DNA of 20,993 nucleotides. Source: DATDGX01 sp036521875 (GTDB lineage Bacteria; Desulfobacterota; Binatia; Binatales; Binataceae). Below are positions 1-7,075 of the stretch, in pieces. A program made the position numbers and the translations under genes. The stretch's first letter is position 1; each line of letters opens with the position of its first letter. The notes beneath the pieces were generated by a model. The model saw only the letters and a program-made list of their open reading frames with translations. It ran no database searches and was not told the DNA's origin. The stretch is taken from assembly GCA_036521875.1 (NCBI GenBank), contig DATDGX010000080.1, positions 1 through 20,993 of the forward strand, written 5' to 3'.

Positions 1-343
1 TCTCAGTCCCAGTGTGGCTGACCATCCTCTCAGACCAGCTACCCGTCTTAGCCTTGGTGGGCCGTTACCTCACCAACTAGCTGATAGGACGCGGACCCCT
101 CTTGAAGTGATAGCTTGCAGGAGCAGAGGCCACCTTTTACCCCAGGAAGCGAACTTCCCGTGGTCTTACCCGGTATTAGCCCGTCTTTCGACGAGTTATC
201 CCAATCTCCAAGGCAGGTTGTCCACGTATTACTCACCCGTGCGCCGGTTTACTAGCCGGATTGCTCCGACGTTCTCCCACGACTTGCATGTCTCAGGCAC
301 GCCGCCAGCGTTCGTTCTGAGCCAGGATCAAACTCTCCATTAT
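1..343 (-). rRNA. rrs: 16S ribosomal RNA, 5' part (3' remainder lies beyond the window)
   Basis: Read on the minus strand, this is the start of a bacterial 16S rRNA. The universal 27F site (AGAGTTTGATCCTGGCTCAG) lies at about 336-317, and the V1-V2 region and the conserved block around E. coli position 310 (RC of ACTGGGACTGAGA) reach position 1. Taking the A of AGAGTTTG as E. coli position 8 puts the mature 5' end near 343. Only about 343 of roughly 1500 nt are present. The conserved segments look intact, so there is no sign of a pseudogene. Open reading frames across this stretch are spurious. The gene is transcribed leftward, out of the window, presumably into a 16S-23S operon. Confidence 0.97.
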
Positions 344-480
344 AGCTCAGTGTCACCACCGTTCCCCGCGCGGCTAAGGCGCGATGTGGGAACGGATGGA
401 CTGACCGCTAAATCAAAGAAACCGGACGGGCTTCGGATCCATTCCAGATCCCCCGCCGCCCGATTAAAGGCATGCACTAC

Positions 481-500
481 TATTCAGTTTTCAAAGACCA
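481..500 (-). promoter_or_regulatory. boxA-like rRNA antitermination element in the 16S leader
   Basis: On the minus strand the leader reads TGGTCTTTGAAAACTGAATA. This closely matches the TGxTCTTTGAAAACT element found upstream of 16S genes in many bacteria, where NusB/NusE load an antitermination complex. It lies about 140 nt upstream of the mature 16S 5' end and about 20 nt downstream of the -10 element of the rRNA promoter, as expected. The remaining leader (344-480) shows no gene. It presumably contains the 5' arm of the RNase III processing stem, whose partner would lie outside the window. Confidence 0.7.
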
Positions 501-521
501 ACCCACTTTGGGCGAACGCTC

Positions 522-550
522 ACAATACCGCCGCATGACGCCCGTGTCAA
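522..550 (-). promoter_or_regulatory. sigma-70-type promoter of the rRNA operon
   Basis: On the minus strand a perfect -35 TTGACA (550-545) and a -10 TATTGT (527-522) are separated by exactly 17 bp. The sequence just after the -10 is GC-rich (GAGCGTTCGCCC), the kind of discriminator that makes rRNA promoters sensitive to ppGpp. Upstream of the -35 there is no A/T-rich UP element. Transcription would start near 515 and run through the boxA-like element into 16S. Confidence 0.8.
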
Positions 551-616
551 CGCCCTTCGATCTTCTCCGGTGAGAATGCCGCAACAACCGTCCACAGGCG
601 CGGGAAGGTCGGCCCT

Positions 617-636
617 CAAAACAGCGCGCCAGCGCT
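617..636 (-). terminator. possible weak terminator after the RskA-domain gene
   Basis: On the minus strand, 20 bp after the stop of the RskA-domain gene, a 5-bp perfect stem AGCGC/GCGCT with loop TGGC is followed by GTTTTGAG. The stem is short and the U-tract is only four residues, so efficiency is doubtful. Its position between that gene and the rRNA promoter fits a role in insulating the rRNA operon. Confidence 0.35.
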
Positions 637-656
637 CAACGGTACACGACGGCAGC

Positions 657-1364
657 TCAATGCGACGGCGATGGGCGGCTATGCAGAGCGATTGCGCCCG
701 ACGGCTTGCCGCCGTCCGCCTGCTGCCGCTCCAATGTGAGCATCACCTCCGCGACTGCCTCGCGTGCCGGCGGAAGCGCCGCTGATACCGTTATGTCCTT
801 GCCATCGACGACGGCGAACTCGGCCGCCTTGACGGGCGCGACATGCCGACCCATCCACCACAGCCGGTAGATCTGGCCGCCCCGCGTCGGCTCTAGGCCG
901 CTCGCGGTGAGCATCGCCGCCTTCGCCTGCTCACTCGCGACGAGAACGCCGGTTGCGCCGTCGCTGCGGCCGGGCGCTACCAATTTGAATGTGAGCAGGT
1001 CGGGCGCAACCAGCACGCGCTGGAGCGCCTCGTCCGCCGATGCCTGCTGGTTTTCCGAGGCCAATTCGCGTTGTACTTGGCTGGACTTGGAGTCGAGATG
1101 ATTGAGCGACTTCTTGAGCGTTTTGATCCGATTCTCCAGGACGTTCGTCCGGCGCACGAGTTCTGTCGAGGTCTCGGCGAGCACAATCGCGCATGCGACT
1201 CCGAACGCAATCGCCATCCCGGCCCCCGCACGCCAGAGCGCGGCGCGACTCGCTCGCACCGGCCGAGGGCCAGCGTGGCCGGCTTGCGATGCCGTCGCCG
1301 AGTCGCCCGCTACGCTATCCGGCCCATCCGGTTTATCCGGTGTCTCCGATTCGGTTGAGTTCAT
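657..1364 (-). CDS. single-pass membrane protein with an anti-sigma-K (RskA-type) C-terminal domain
   Basis: The 235-residue product has three parts. Residues 1-40 are a Ser/Thr/Pro/Asp-rich tail. Residues 43-63 form one transmembrane helix, followed by a probable coiled coil (about 66-115, Leu/Lys/Glu/Gln rich). Residues 120-230 are an RskA-like domain with the typical YRLWWM segment and a C-terminal LTLE...PSGAIAL segment. RskA proteins anchor anti-sigma factors, and this domain faces the periplasm. The N-terminal tail has no recognisable zinc or helical sigma-binding domain, and no ECF sigma gene is adjacent, so sigma regulation is unproven. I chose the ATG at 1364. An upstream in-frame ATG at 1478 adds 38 residues that look like non-coding sequence. 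Neither start has a clear Shine-Dalgarno. The gene is divergent from aroG, with 193 bp between starts. Confidence 0.7.
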   Translation of the reverse strand: MNSTESETPDKPDGPDSVAGDSATASQAGHAGPRPVRASRAALWRAGAGMAIAFGVACAIVLAETSTELVRRTNVLENRIKTLKKSLNHLDSKSSQVQRELASENQQASADEALQRVLVAPDLLTFKLVAPGRSDGATGVLVASEQAKAAMLTASGLEPTRGGQIYRLWWMGRHVAPVKAAEFAVVDGKDITVSAALPPAREAVAEVMLTLERQQADGGKPSGAIALHSRPSPSH

Positions 1365-1520
1365 CTTGTCTGGTGGAGTTATCTTGACGATTGCCCGCCG
1401 CGGTTGCCGTGCCGATTCACCGTCCGATTTCGAGACTAGCAGGCCGCCACCCAAAACGCAGGCTTGGGTCGCGCGCATCGCGTCCGCGATGCGCGTCCGC
1501 CCCGACGGAAGCCATCTTTG

Positions 1521-1551
1521 TTGCGTGGCTCTATTCGGCTACAAATATTGA
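1521..1551 (+). promoter_or_regulatory. possible aroG promoter giving a leaderless or near-leaderless mRNA
   Basis: TTGCGT at 1521-1526 and TATTGA at 1546-1551 lie 19 bp apart, and the -10 ends 6 bp before the aroG ATG at 1558. An overlapping alternative -10 (TACAAA, 1540-1545) also exists. No Shine-Dalgarno precedes the ATG. The spacer is long for sigma-70, so the call is tentative. Confidence 0.3.
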
Positions 1552-1557
1552 TTACCT

Positions 1558-2634
1558 ATGCGCAGGATTCAGGACATACACGTCGTCGCCACCGAGGCTC
1601 TGGTCGCGCCGCGGCTTCTCAAAGAGGAGTTACCGGTCGACGAGACGATCGCGGCCACCGTCGTCGCAGCGCGCGACGCCGTCCGCGGGATCCTCAACGG
1701 CACCGACCCGCGCCTGCTTTGCATCGTGGGGCCTTGCTCGATTCACGATCCGGCCGCCGCAATGGACTACGCAGAGCGCCTCGCCCGGTTGCGCGCCACT
1801 GTTTCCAAAAGGCTCTACATCATCATGCGCGTCTACTTCGAAAAGCCGCGTACGACTGTCGGATGGAAGGGGCTCATCAGCGACCCGCACATGGACGACA
1901 GTTGCGACATGCGAGAGGGCCTCGCGATTGCGCGCCGCCTCCTCCTCGACATCAACCGGATCGGACTGCCCGCGGGTACCGAAATTCTCGATCCGATCAC
2001 GCCGCAATACATCGCGGACCTGATCGCGTGGACCGCGATCGGCGCGCGCACCACGGAGTCACAGACGCATCGCGAGATGGCGAGCGGACTTTCGATGCCG
2101 GTGGGCTTCAAGAACACTCTCGAAGGCAACCTGCAGCCCGCCGTCAACGCTATCCAGTCTGCGCGGCGTCCGCATTCTTTTCTCGGCATCACCCAGGACG
2201 GGATGACTGCGATCGTGCGCACCTCCGGAAACCCGGACACCCATGCGGTGCTGCGCGGCGGTACCGCGCCCAACTACGATGCGCGCTCGATCGCGGAGTG
2301 CGTGCGGATGCTGAAAAAAGCCGGGCTCGAACCGCGCGTGATGGTGGATTGCTCGCACGCGCAGACCAACAAAGATTACTCGCGGCAGCCCGGCGTTCTC
2401 ACCGAGCTGGTCGAGCAGATTCGCGCCGGCAGCCGGGCCATCATGGGTGTGATGCTCGAGTCGAATATCGGCGCCGGCAATCAGCCGCTGCGGTCTGATC
2501 GCTCCGCGCTCCAGTATGGGGTCTCAGTCACCGATCCCTGCATCGATTGGCCGACCACCGAGCGCTGCCTCCTCGAAGCGGCGTCTGCTCTCGGCGCCGC
2601 GCGCCGCGAGCCCGCTGCGAACCCGTCCGGCTAG
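1558..2634 (+). CDS. aroG: 3-deoxy-7-phosphoheptulonate (DAHP) synthase, class I AroG type
   Basis: Condenses phosphoenolpyruvate and erythrose 4-phosphate to DAHP, the first step of the shikimate pathway, in the cytosol. The 358-residue product matches E. coli AroG in length and along its whole sequence. Family signatures are GPCSIHD (58-64), the KPRTTVGWKG loop (96-105), ARTTESQ (163-169) and the C-terminal YGVSVTDPCIDW block (320-331). The four metal ligands are present: Cys60, His267, Glu301 and Asp326, almost the same spacing as the known E. coli C61/H268/E302/D326. The N-terminal 30 residues resemble the regulatory extension of feedback-inhibited isozymes, but which amino acid inhibits it cannot be read from sequence. 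The ATG at 1558 agrees with the family N-terminus and has no Shine-Dalgarno. The next gene starts 121 bp downstream. Confidence 0.95.
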   Translation: MRRIQDIHVVATEALVAPRLLKEELPVDETIAATVVAARDAVRGILNGTDPRLLCIVGPCSIHDPAAAMDYAERLARLRATVSKRLYIIMRVYFEKPRTTVGWKGLISDPHMDDSCDMREGLAIARRLLLDINRIGLPAGTEILDPITPQYIADLIAWTAIGARTTESQTHREMASGLSMPVGFKNTLEGNLQPAVNAIQSARRPHSFLGITQDGMTAIVRTSGNPDTHAVLRGGTAPNYDARSIAECVRMLKKAGLEPRVMVDCSHAQTNKDYSRQPGVLTELVEQIRAGSRAIMGVMLESNIGAGNQPLRSDRSALQYGVSVTDPCIDWPTTERCLLEAASALGAARREPAANPSG

Positions 2635-2682
2635 CAGGCACGCGCGTGTGGACACGCCTCCTCAAGCCGGTCGCTGGTTTCC

Positions 2683-2708
2683 TGACCGTACTTGGTGACC
2701 GTATTTCG
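2683..2708 (+). repeat. tandem 13-bp direct repeat upstream of the DUF1932 reductase gene
   Basis: TGACCGTACTTGG (2683-2695) is followed directly by TGACCGTATTTCG (2696-2708), identical at 11 of 13 positions. It lies 48 bp before the start codon of the reductase. A nearby inverted repeat, GCGTGT-GG-ACACGC (2644-2657), lies just after the aroG stop. The spacing could suit a regulator binding site, but no -35/-10 pair is obvious. Confidence 0.4.
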
Positions 2709-2755
2709 CGCGGCGCTTGCGTTTCGGCGCGCTTCCATATTTCGCGAGGTGCCAA

Positions 2756-3646
2756 ATGAGCGATTCGAATCGTCGGTCAGAAACCATCGCGATCGTCGGC
2801 GCGGGAGAGATGGGCGCCGCCGTCGGACAGCGGATGCGCGAGACTGGCGCGCGCGTGCTCACCAGCCTCAAAGGCCGCAGCCCCGCGAGCGTGGAACGGG
2901 TCCGCCGCGCGCAACTGGAAGTCATCGACGACGACGACGCGCTGATGCGCGAGGCGGGCTTCATCCTATCGATTGTTCCACCCGGCGAAGCAATCGCGGT
3001 CGGCGAGCGTTTTCGCGCTCCGCTTTCTGGAGCGCGGCAAAAACCCGCCTTCGTCGAGTGTAACGCCGTCTCGCCCGCGACCGTTCGCCGCATCGCGGAT
3101 TCGCTCGCTACGACCGGCGTCCCGTTTATCGACGCCGGAATCATCGGTGGACCGCCGCCTGCGGGACGCGTCGACCGGGGACCGCGCTTCTACGCCTCTG
3201 GACCCAACGCCCATCTGTTGAACCACCTCCGCACCTACGGTCTCGATATCGCGATCGTCGATGGTCCTGTCGGCGCCGCCTCGGCGCTCAAGATGTCATA
3301 CGCAGGACTGACCAAGGGGATGATCGCGGTGGGCGCGGCGATGATCGGCGGCGCGGCGCGCGACGGCCTCGGAGCTGCGCTGCACGCGGAACTTGCGCGC
3401 AGCCAGCCCGAGCTGCTCGCGATGTTTGCGCGGCGAATTCCTGCGATGTTTCCGAAGGCTTATCGATGGGTCGCCGAGATGGAGCAAATCGCGGAGTTTC
3501 TCGGCGCCCCAGGTGACGGCGCCACGATCTACACGGGAGCGGCACGATTCTACGATCGAGTAGCCGAGGAATGGGAGCATGACGGCGACGCCGGCAGCGC
3601 GCATACAGCGCTGAAGTCATTTCTCGGCGCGACCGACAAGCGCTGA
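2756..3646 (+). CDS. NAD(P)-dependent dehydrogenase, 3-hydroxyisobutyrate dehydrogenase-like with DUF1932 C-terminal domain
   Basis: The 296-residue product belongs to the beta-hydroxyacid dehydrogenase / 6-phosphogluconate dehydrogenase superfamily. The N-terminal Rossmann fold carries the dinucleotide motif GAGEMG (15-20). The middle contains the family segments FIDAGIIGGPP and RFYASG, then VGAASALKMSYAGLTKGM, whose lysine sits where family members keep their catalytic Lys. The C-terminal helical half resembles DUF1932 proteins. The substrate is unknown; relatives oxidise small beta-hydroxy acids. The ATG at 2756 is preceded by GAGGTG at a suitable distance, which makes it better than an in-frame TTG at 2717. 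Linkage to aroG upstream (121 bp gap with a tandem repeat) does not establish an operon. Confidence 0.8.
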   Translation: MSDSNRRSETIAIVGAGEMGAAVGQRMRETGARVLTSLKGRSPASVERVRRAQLEVIDDDDALMREAGFILSIVPPGEAIAVGERFRAPLSGARQKPAFVECNAVSPATVRRIADSLATTGVPFIDAGIIGGPPPAGRVDRGPRFYASGPNAHLLNHLRTYGLDIAIVDGPVGAASALKMSYAGLTKGMIAVGAAMIGGAARDGLGAALHAELARSQPELLAMFARRIPAMFPKAYRWVAEMEQIAEFLGAPGDGATIYTGAARFYDRVAEEWEHDGDAGSAHTALKSFLGATDKR

Positions 3647-3711
3647 CGCGTCGCTGACTTCATTTTCTAGCGAACTTCCGTTTTCTAACGGATCAGATAA
3701 CTCTGTTCGCG

Positions 3712-5886
3712 ATGCCTGATGCGAACCGCCCCATCGACGCGCGCGGCTCGGCGGCGAGTCTGCTTATTTACCTGGCGCTCTCGGTCGGGTTTCTCGGACG
3801 CGCACTCTTCGGCCATTTCGACGACTACTTCTTCGGACAAAATACCGATCCCTCCTATTACATGTGGTGCTTCCGATGGTGGCCGTACGCGATCCACCAT
3901 CATCTGAATCCATTCTTTACCAGGCTGGTGTACGCGCCCGACGGCGTCAGCCTTGCCTGGTCGACGCTGATTCCGCTGCCTTCGTTGATCACGGCGCCGC
4001 TCCAGCATTTCGCCGGCCCCTATCCGATCTACAGCGCGCTCTGCCTGATCGAGCCTCCGCTCGCCGCGTTCTCCGCGTACCTGTTGTGCCGGCGGGTCAC
4101 CGGTTCATTCTGGCCTTCGCTCCTCGGCGGTTTTGTTTTCGGCTTCTCGCCGTACATGCTCGGACAGGTCGTTGCGCACCTGACCGACGCGATCATTTTT
4201 CCAGTGCCGCTTGCGGTGCTGCTGGCGCTCGAACTGTTCGACGGCGACATCTCGGCGCGCAAATTCGCGGCGCTGCTCGCGCTTCTGCTGGTCGTCGAGT
4301 TCTTGTGCTCGATCGAGATAGCCGCGATAACAACGTTCTTCGGAGCGATCGCGTTCCTGCTCGCGCTCGCATTGTTCCGGGGCGAAGCCCGCGCGCGTCT
4401 CCTCGCGATGATCGTACCCGCGGCTGTTTCATTTGCGATCGTGGCAGTGGTCTTGTCGCCTTATCTCTACTACACGCTCGCGCCGAGCGAAGCCGGCCAT
4501 CTGCTCTGGGAGCCGGTGCGATACTCCGCCGACTTTCTGAACTTGCTCGTGCCGACGCCGGTGAATCAGCTCGGCGCGAATCGATGGGCCGAAGCGATCT
4601 CGCGAACGTACACCGCGTACTCGTTCGAAAATGCCGCGTACCTCGGCATCCCGCTGATCGTCGTGGCGGAAGCGTATCGTCGGAACTTCTGGCGCACGCC
4701 CGAAGGCAAGCTGCTGCTCGCGATGCTGCTGATACCGTTGCTCTGCGCCCTCGGTCCCGCGCTCCACGTCGGCGGACGCGTCGGACTGGTGATGCCGTGG
4801 GCGGCGGCGGCGCATCTGCCGCTGCTCGCGAGCGCGCTGCCGGTGCGTTTTCCGCTCTATGCTTTTCTGCCCCTCGCGATCATGACGGCGATTTGGTTTG
4901 CGACCACACGCGCGCGCGTCGCGGTAAAGTACTTCGCGGCGATAGCGATAATCGTGTCGCTGCTGCCGAATTTATCCGCCGCGTTCTGGGTCACGCCGGA
5001 TCCGCTGCCGCGCTTCTTCGCTGACCGGACTTATCAGCGCCGCATCGCGCCGAACGAAATCATTCTCGCGTTGCCGTTCTCGCAGAAGGGTTACAGCATG
5101 CTCTGGCAGTCGAGCACCGACATGTATTTTCGGATGGCGGGCGGATGGACCGGGCCGCTCCCCTTCGACTACGGACGCTTGCCGATCGTGGACTTCTTCA
5201 TGGGCGGGTATGACGTGCCCGAAGCTGGCGAACAGTTGAAGGCTTTCGTCGCGCACTTCGGCGTCGATGCGGTCGTCGCGGACGCGCGCGATTCGCGCTT
5301 GCGCTTCTGGAAGCCGGTGCTCGATTCGATGGACATCGCGCCGGTCGCCGAAGGCGGCGTGATGTTTTACCGGATTCCGCACGGCCGCTTTTCCGCTTAT
5401 GTAAAGCTGAGCGTACTCGATCTGGAGTCGCGCGCGGCGGCGCTCAGGATGGACGCGCTCGTCGAGGCCGTTAACTCTTACCTCGGCTCCCATGACCCGG
5501 CCACGCTCTCGCGCGACGCCCTCGTCGATGCGGGCCTGCTGCCGCGCGACTGGCGCACCAGCCTGGATCCGTGGGCGCTCAATAATTTCGGGATCACTCC
5601 CGCGCCGGATCAGAAAGTCGCGATCGTGATGCGCGGATCCTACGACGCGCTGAGCCCGCTGGCCGAGCGCTACCGCAAACTCGCTTCGCGGATCGACTAT
5701 CCCTATGGAGTCCCGTGGTCCCCGACTCCGTCGGCGAGCGAGCGGTCGGCGATAAAATTCATGGTCTTCGAGTTCACACGCGACCAACTCGAGCGCGCGG
5801 CCGAAGAGCTTCGTGCCTCGCCTCCGCCCGAGCGCACCACCACATTGTTTCCGGCCGCCACCGGCTCAGACGCGCCGATACGGTAA
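3712..5886 (+). CDS. large polytopic membrane protein, GT-C glycosyltransferase-like
   Basis: The 724-residue product has about ten to twelve hydrophobic segments in residues 17-430, followed by a soluble C-terminal region of about 290 residues. The first extracytoplasmic loop has a TDPSYYMW...FRWWPYAI block followed by NPFF..LVYAPDG, the pattern of uncharacterised bacterial GT-C-like proteins in which an early acidic loop residue is catalytic. That suggests transfer of a sugar from a polyprenyl-phosphate donor at the outer face of the inner membrane. Donor and acceptor are unknown. The C-terminal region has no motif I recognise. The ATG at 3712 has no Shine-Dalgarno, and the upstream 65 bp contain a small inverted repeat (TCCGTT-TTCT-AACGGA, 3677-3692). 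The gene converges on an SGNH-like gene with only 6 bp between stops. A YfhO-like membrane protein is an alternative description. Confidence 0.65.
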   Translation: MPDANRPIDARGSAASLLIYLALSVGFLGRALFGHFDDYFFGQNTDPSYYMWCFRWWPYAIHHHLNPFFTRLVYAPDGVSLAWSTLIPLPSLITAPLQHFAGPYPIYSALCLIEPPLAAFSAYLLCRRVTGSFWPSLLGGFVFGFSPYMLGQVVAHLTDAIIFPVPLAVLLALELFDGDISARKFAALLALLLVVEFLCSIEIAAITTFFGAIAFLLALALFRGEARARLLAMIVPAAVSFAIVAVVLSPYLYYTLAPSEAGHLLWEPVRYSADFLNLLVPTPVNQLGANRWAEAISRTYTAYSFENAAYLGIPLIVVAEAYRRNFWRTPEGKLLLAMLLIPLLCALGPALHVGGRVGLVMPWAAAAHLPLLASALPVRFPLYAFLPLAIMTAIWFATTRARVAVKYFAAIAIIVSLLPNLSAAFWVTPDPLPRFFADRTYQRRIAPNEIILALPFSQKGYSMLWQSSTDMYFRMAGGWTGPLPFDYGRLPIVDFFMGGYDVPEAGEQLKAFVAHFGVDAVVADARDSRLRFWKPVLDSMDIAPVAEGGVMFYRIPHGRFSAYVKLSVLDLESRAAALRMDALVEAVNSYLGSHDPATLSRDALVDAGLLPRDWRTSLDPWALNNFGITPAPDQKVAIVMRGSYDALSPLAERYRKLASRIDYPYGVPWSPTPSASERSAIKFMVFEFTRDQLERAAEELRASPPPERTTTLFPAATGSDAPIR

Positions 5887-5892
5887 GCGCGC

Positions 5893-7059
5893 TTAGCTCC
5901 CCGAGGCGACGGCGCCGCGATCGCGCGCACGCTGTGCGAGCGCCTCGGCCGCGAGCCGCGCGTATCGCGAGTCCTGGCCGGCGGCCATCCGCATCTGCAG
6001 ATCCTGCATCGCGAGTACCTGCGCGATATTGCTTTGGTCGACGCGCACCGCGGCCTTGCGGACGATCTCGACCACCCGATTGCAGTTTTGAATATCGTCG
6101 CTGAGCAGTATCCGCAGCATCAGATTCCCGATCGCGGTCTTGAAGTGCATCACATGCATGAAGAACTCGTCGGTCCTCGACATCTCATCGTAGCCCGAGA
6201 AGTCGGTGTACGGGGTCACCGCGGCCACTCTGCGCTTCCAATCCTGGAACGCGTCCCATCGTCCGGCCTGGCGAATCAGCTCGAGCTCATACCGGCTCAT
6301 CGGCGGAACAAATATCACCATCTCGACGCCGCGCGCGCGCGCCGCATCCACCGTGCGGCGGAACCGTTCCATCGCCTCGGGTGAGAGCTGATACGACGCG
6401 TAATCGGGAAGGTCCTGCGCCAGCTCGGTCAGCACTTCTGACGCAGGCGTGACCTGCAGCCCGTGACTGTCGCGCGAGGCGAGGCGCTCGCAGATAAACG
6501 GCATCGGCCACGGCACGGGAGCGCGCAGCTGCGGCGCAAGATGGTTCGGTCCACGCATCGCGCGCCGCACCAAACCGTAACCGTCCTCGACCGCGGTAAG
6601 GCTCAGCAGCGCGTCGGTGATGCGCTCCGTGCGGCTTCCCGCGAGCCGCAAATCGATGTTCGGATCGGGGCGGTTCCACTTCGAGTCGAACGCGAAAAAA
6701 TCCACCCCCCACACGATTCGTTTGAGCGCGGGATTTTCCAGCGCCACCGAGACTTCGTCCTCCAGTTGCGGAAGGTTCGCCGCCGCGAGCGCGGCGTTCA
6801 TCACGCCGTCGCGGATTCCTTGCTCGATTCGCATCCCCATCAGGACCCGCGAGCTGCCGAGCAGGATGGTCGCCGGACGCGCGCTGCGAAGGAGATACGG
6901 CGTCACCACTCGCTCCTGGTCGACGTTGCGGTAAAGCGGATTCACCAGCCGCGACGGCCATGCGCCGTATGGATTGACCGCATAATTGAAGGCACCGCCG
7001 GCGGCCACGATTGCGGCCGTCAGCGCGAACATCAAGGTCAGCCGGCGAACGAGTTTCAC
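5893..7059 (-). CDS. membrane-anchored SGNH/GDSL-like protein, partner of the MBOAT acyltransferase
   Basis: The 388-residue product starts with a membrane anchor or uncleaved signal (about residues 5-25, then NYAVNPYGAW). It continues with a periplasmic SGNH-like domain: ILLGSSR (65-71) provides the nucleophile-block Ser, VWGVDFFAFD lies at 116-125, and the final block near 300-314 contains His305. Proteins of this kind, related to AlgJ/AlgX, pair with MBOAT proteins to O-acylate exported glycans. The usual Asp three residues before the block-V His is His302 here (HVMH), so catalysis may differ. It starts with GTG at 7059, preceded by GAGGTGAG. It follows the MBOAT gene by 16 bp on the same strand, so co-transcription is very likely. 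Residues after about 320 form an Ala/Arg/Gln-rich helical tail. Confidence 0.7.
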   Translation of the reverse strand: MKLVRRLTLMFALTAAIVAAGGAFNYAVNPYGAWPSRLVNPLYRNVDQERVVTPYLLRSARPATILLGSSRVLMGMRIEQGIRDGVMNAALAAANLPQLEDEVSVALENPALKRIVWGVDFFAFDSKWNRPDPNIDLRLAGSRTERITDALLSLTAVEDGYGLVRRAMRGPNHLAPQLRAPVPWPMPFICERLASRDSHGLQVTPASEVLTELAQDLPDYASYQLSPEAMERFRRTVDAARARGVEMVIFVPPMSRYELELIRQAGRWDAFQDWKRRVAAVTPYTDFSGYDEMSRTDEFFMHVMHFKTAIGNLMLRILLSDDIQNCNRVVEIVRKAAVRVDQSNIAQVLAMQDLQMRMAAGQDSRYARLAAEALAQRARDRGAVASGS

Positions 7060-7075
7060 CTCACCTCGCGCAAGC

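Noticed and set aside
339..344. Perfect TATAAT on the minus strand at the 16S 5' end
   Set aside because: It sits at the mature 16S start, has no -35 partner at proper spacing, and a full promoter lies at 522-550.
14..538. Open frames across the 16S gene and its leader
   Set aside because: The sequence is conserved 16S rRNA; translations are accidental.
3677..3692. TCCGTT-TTCT-AACGGA inverted repeat before the GT-C-like gene
   Set aside because: The stem is only 6 bp and has no U-tract or promoter context, so I assign no function.
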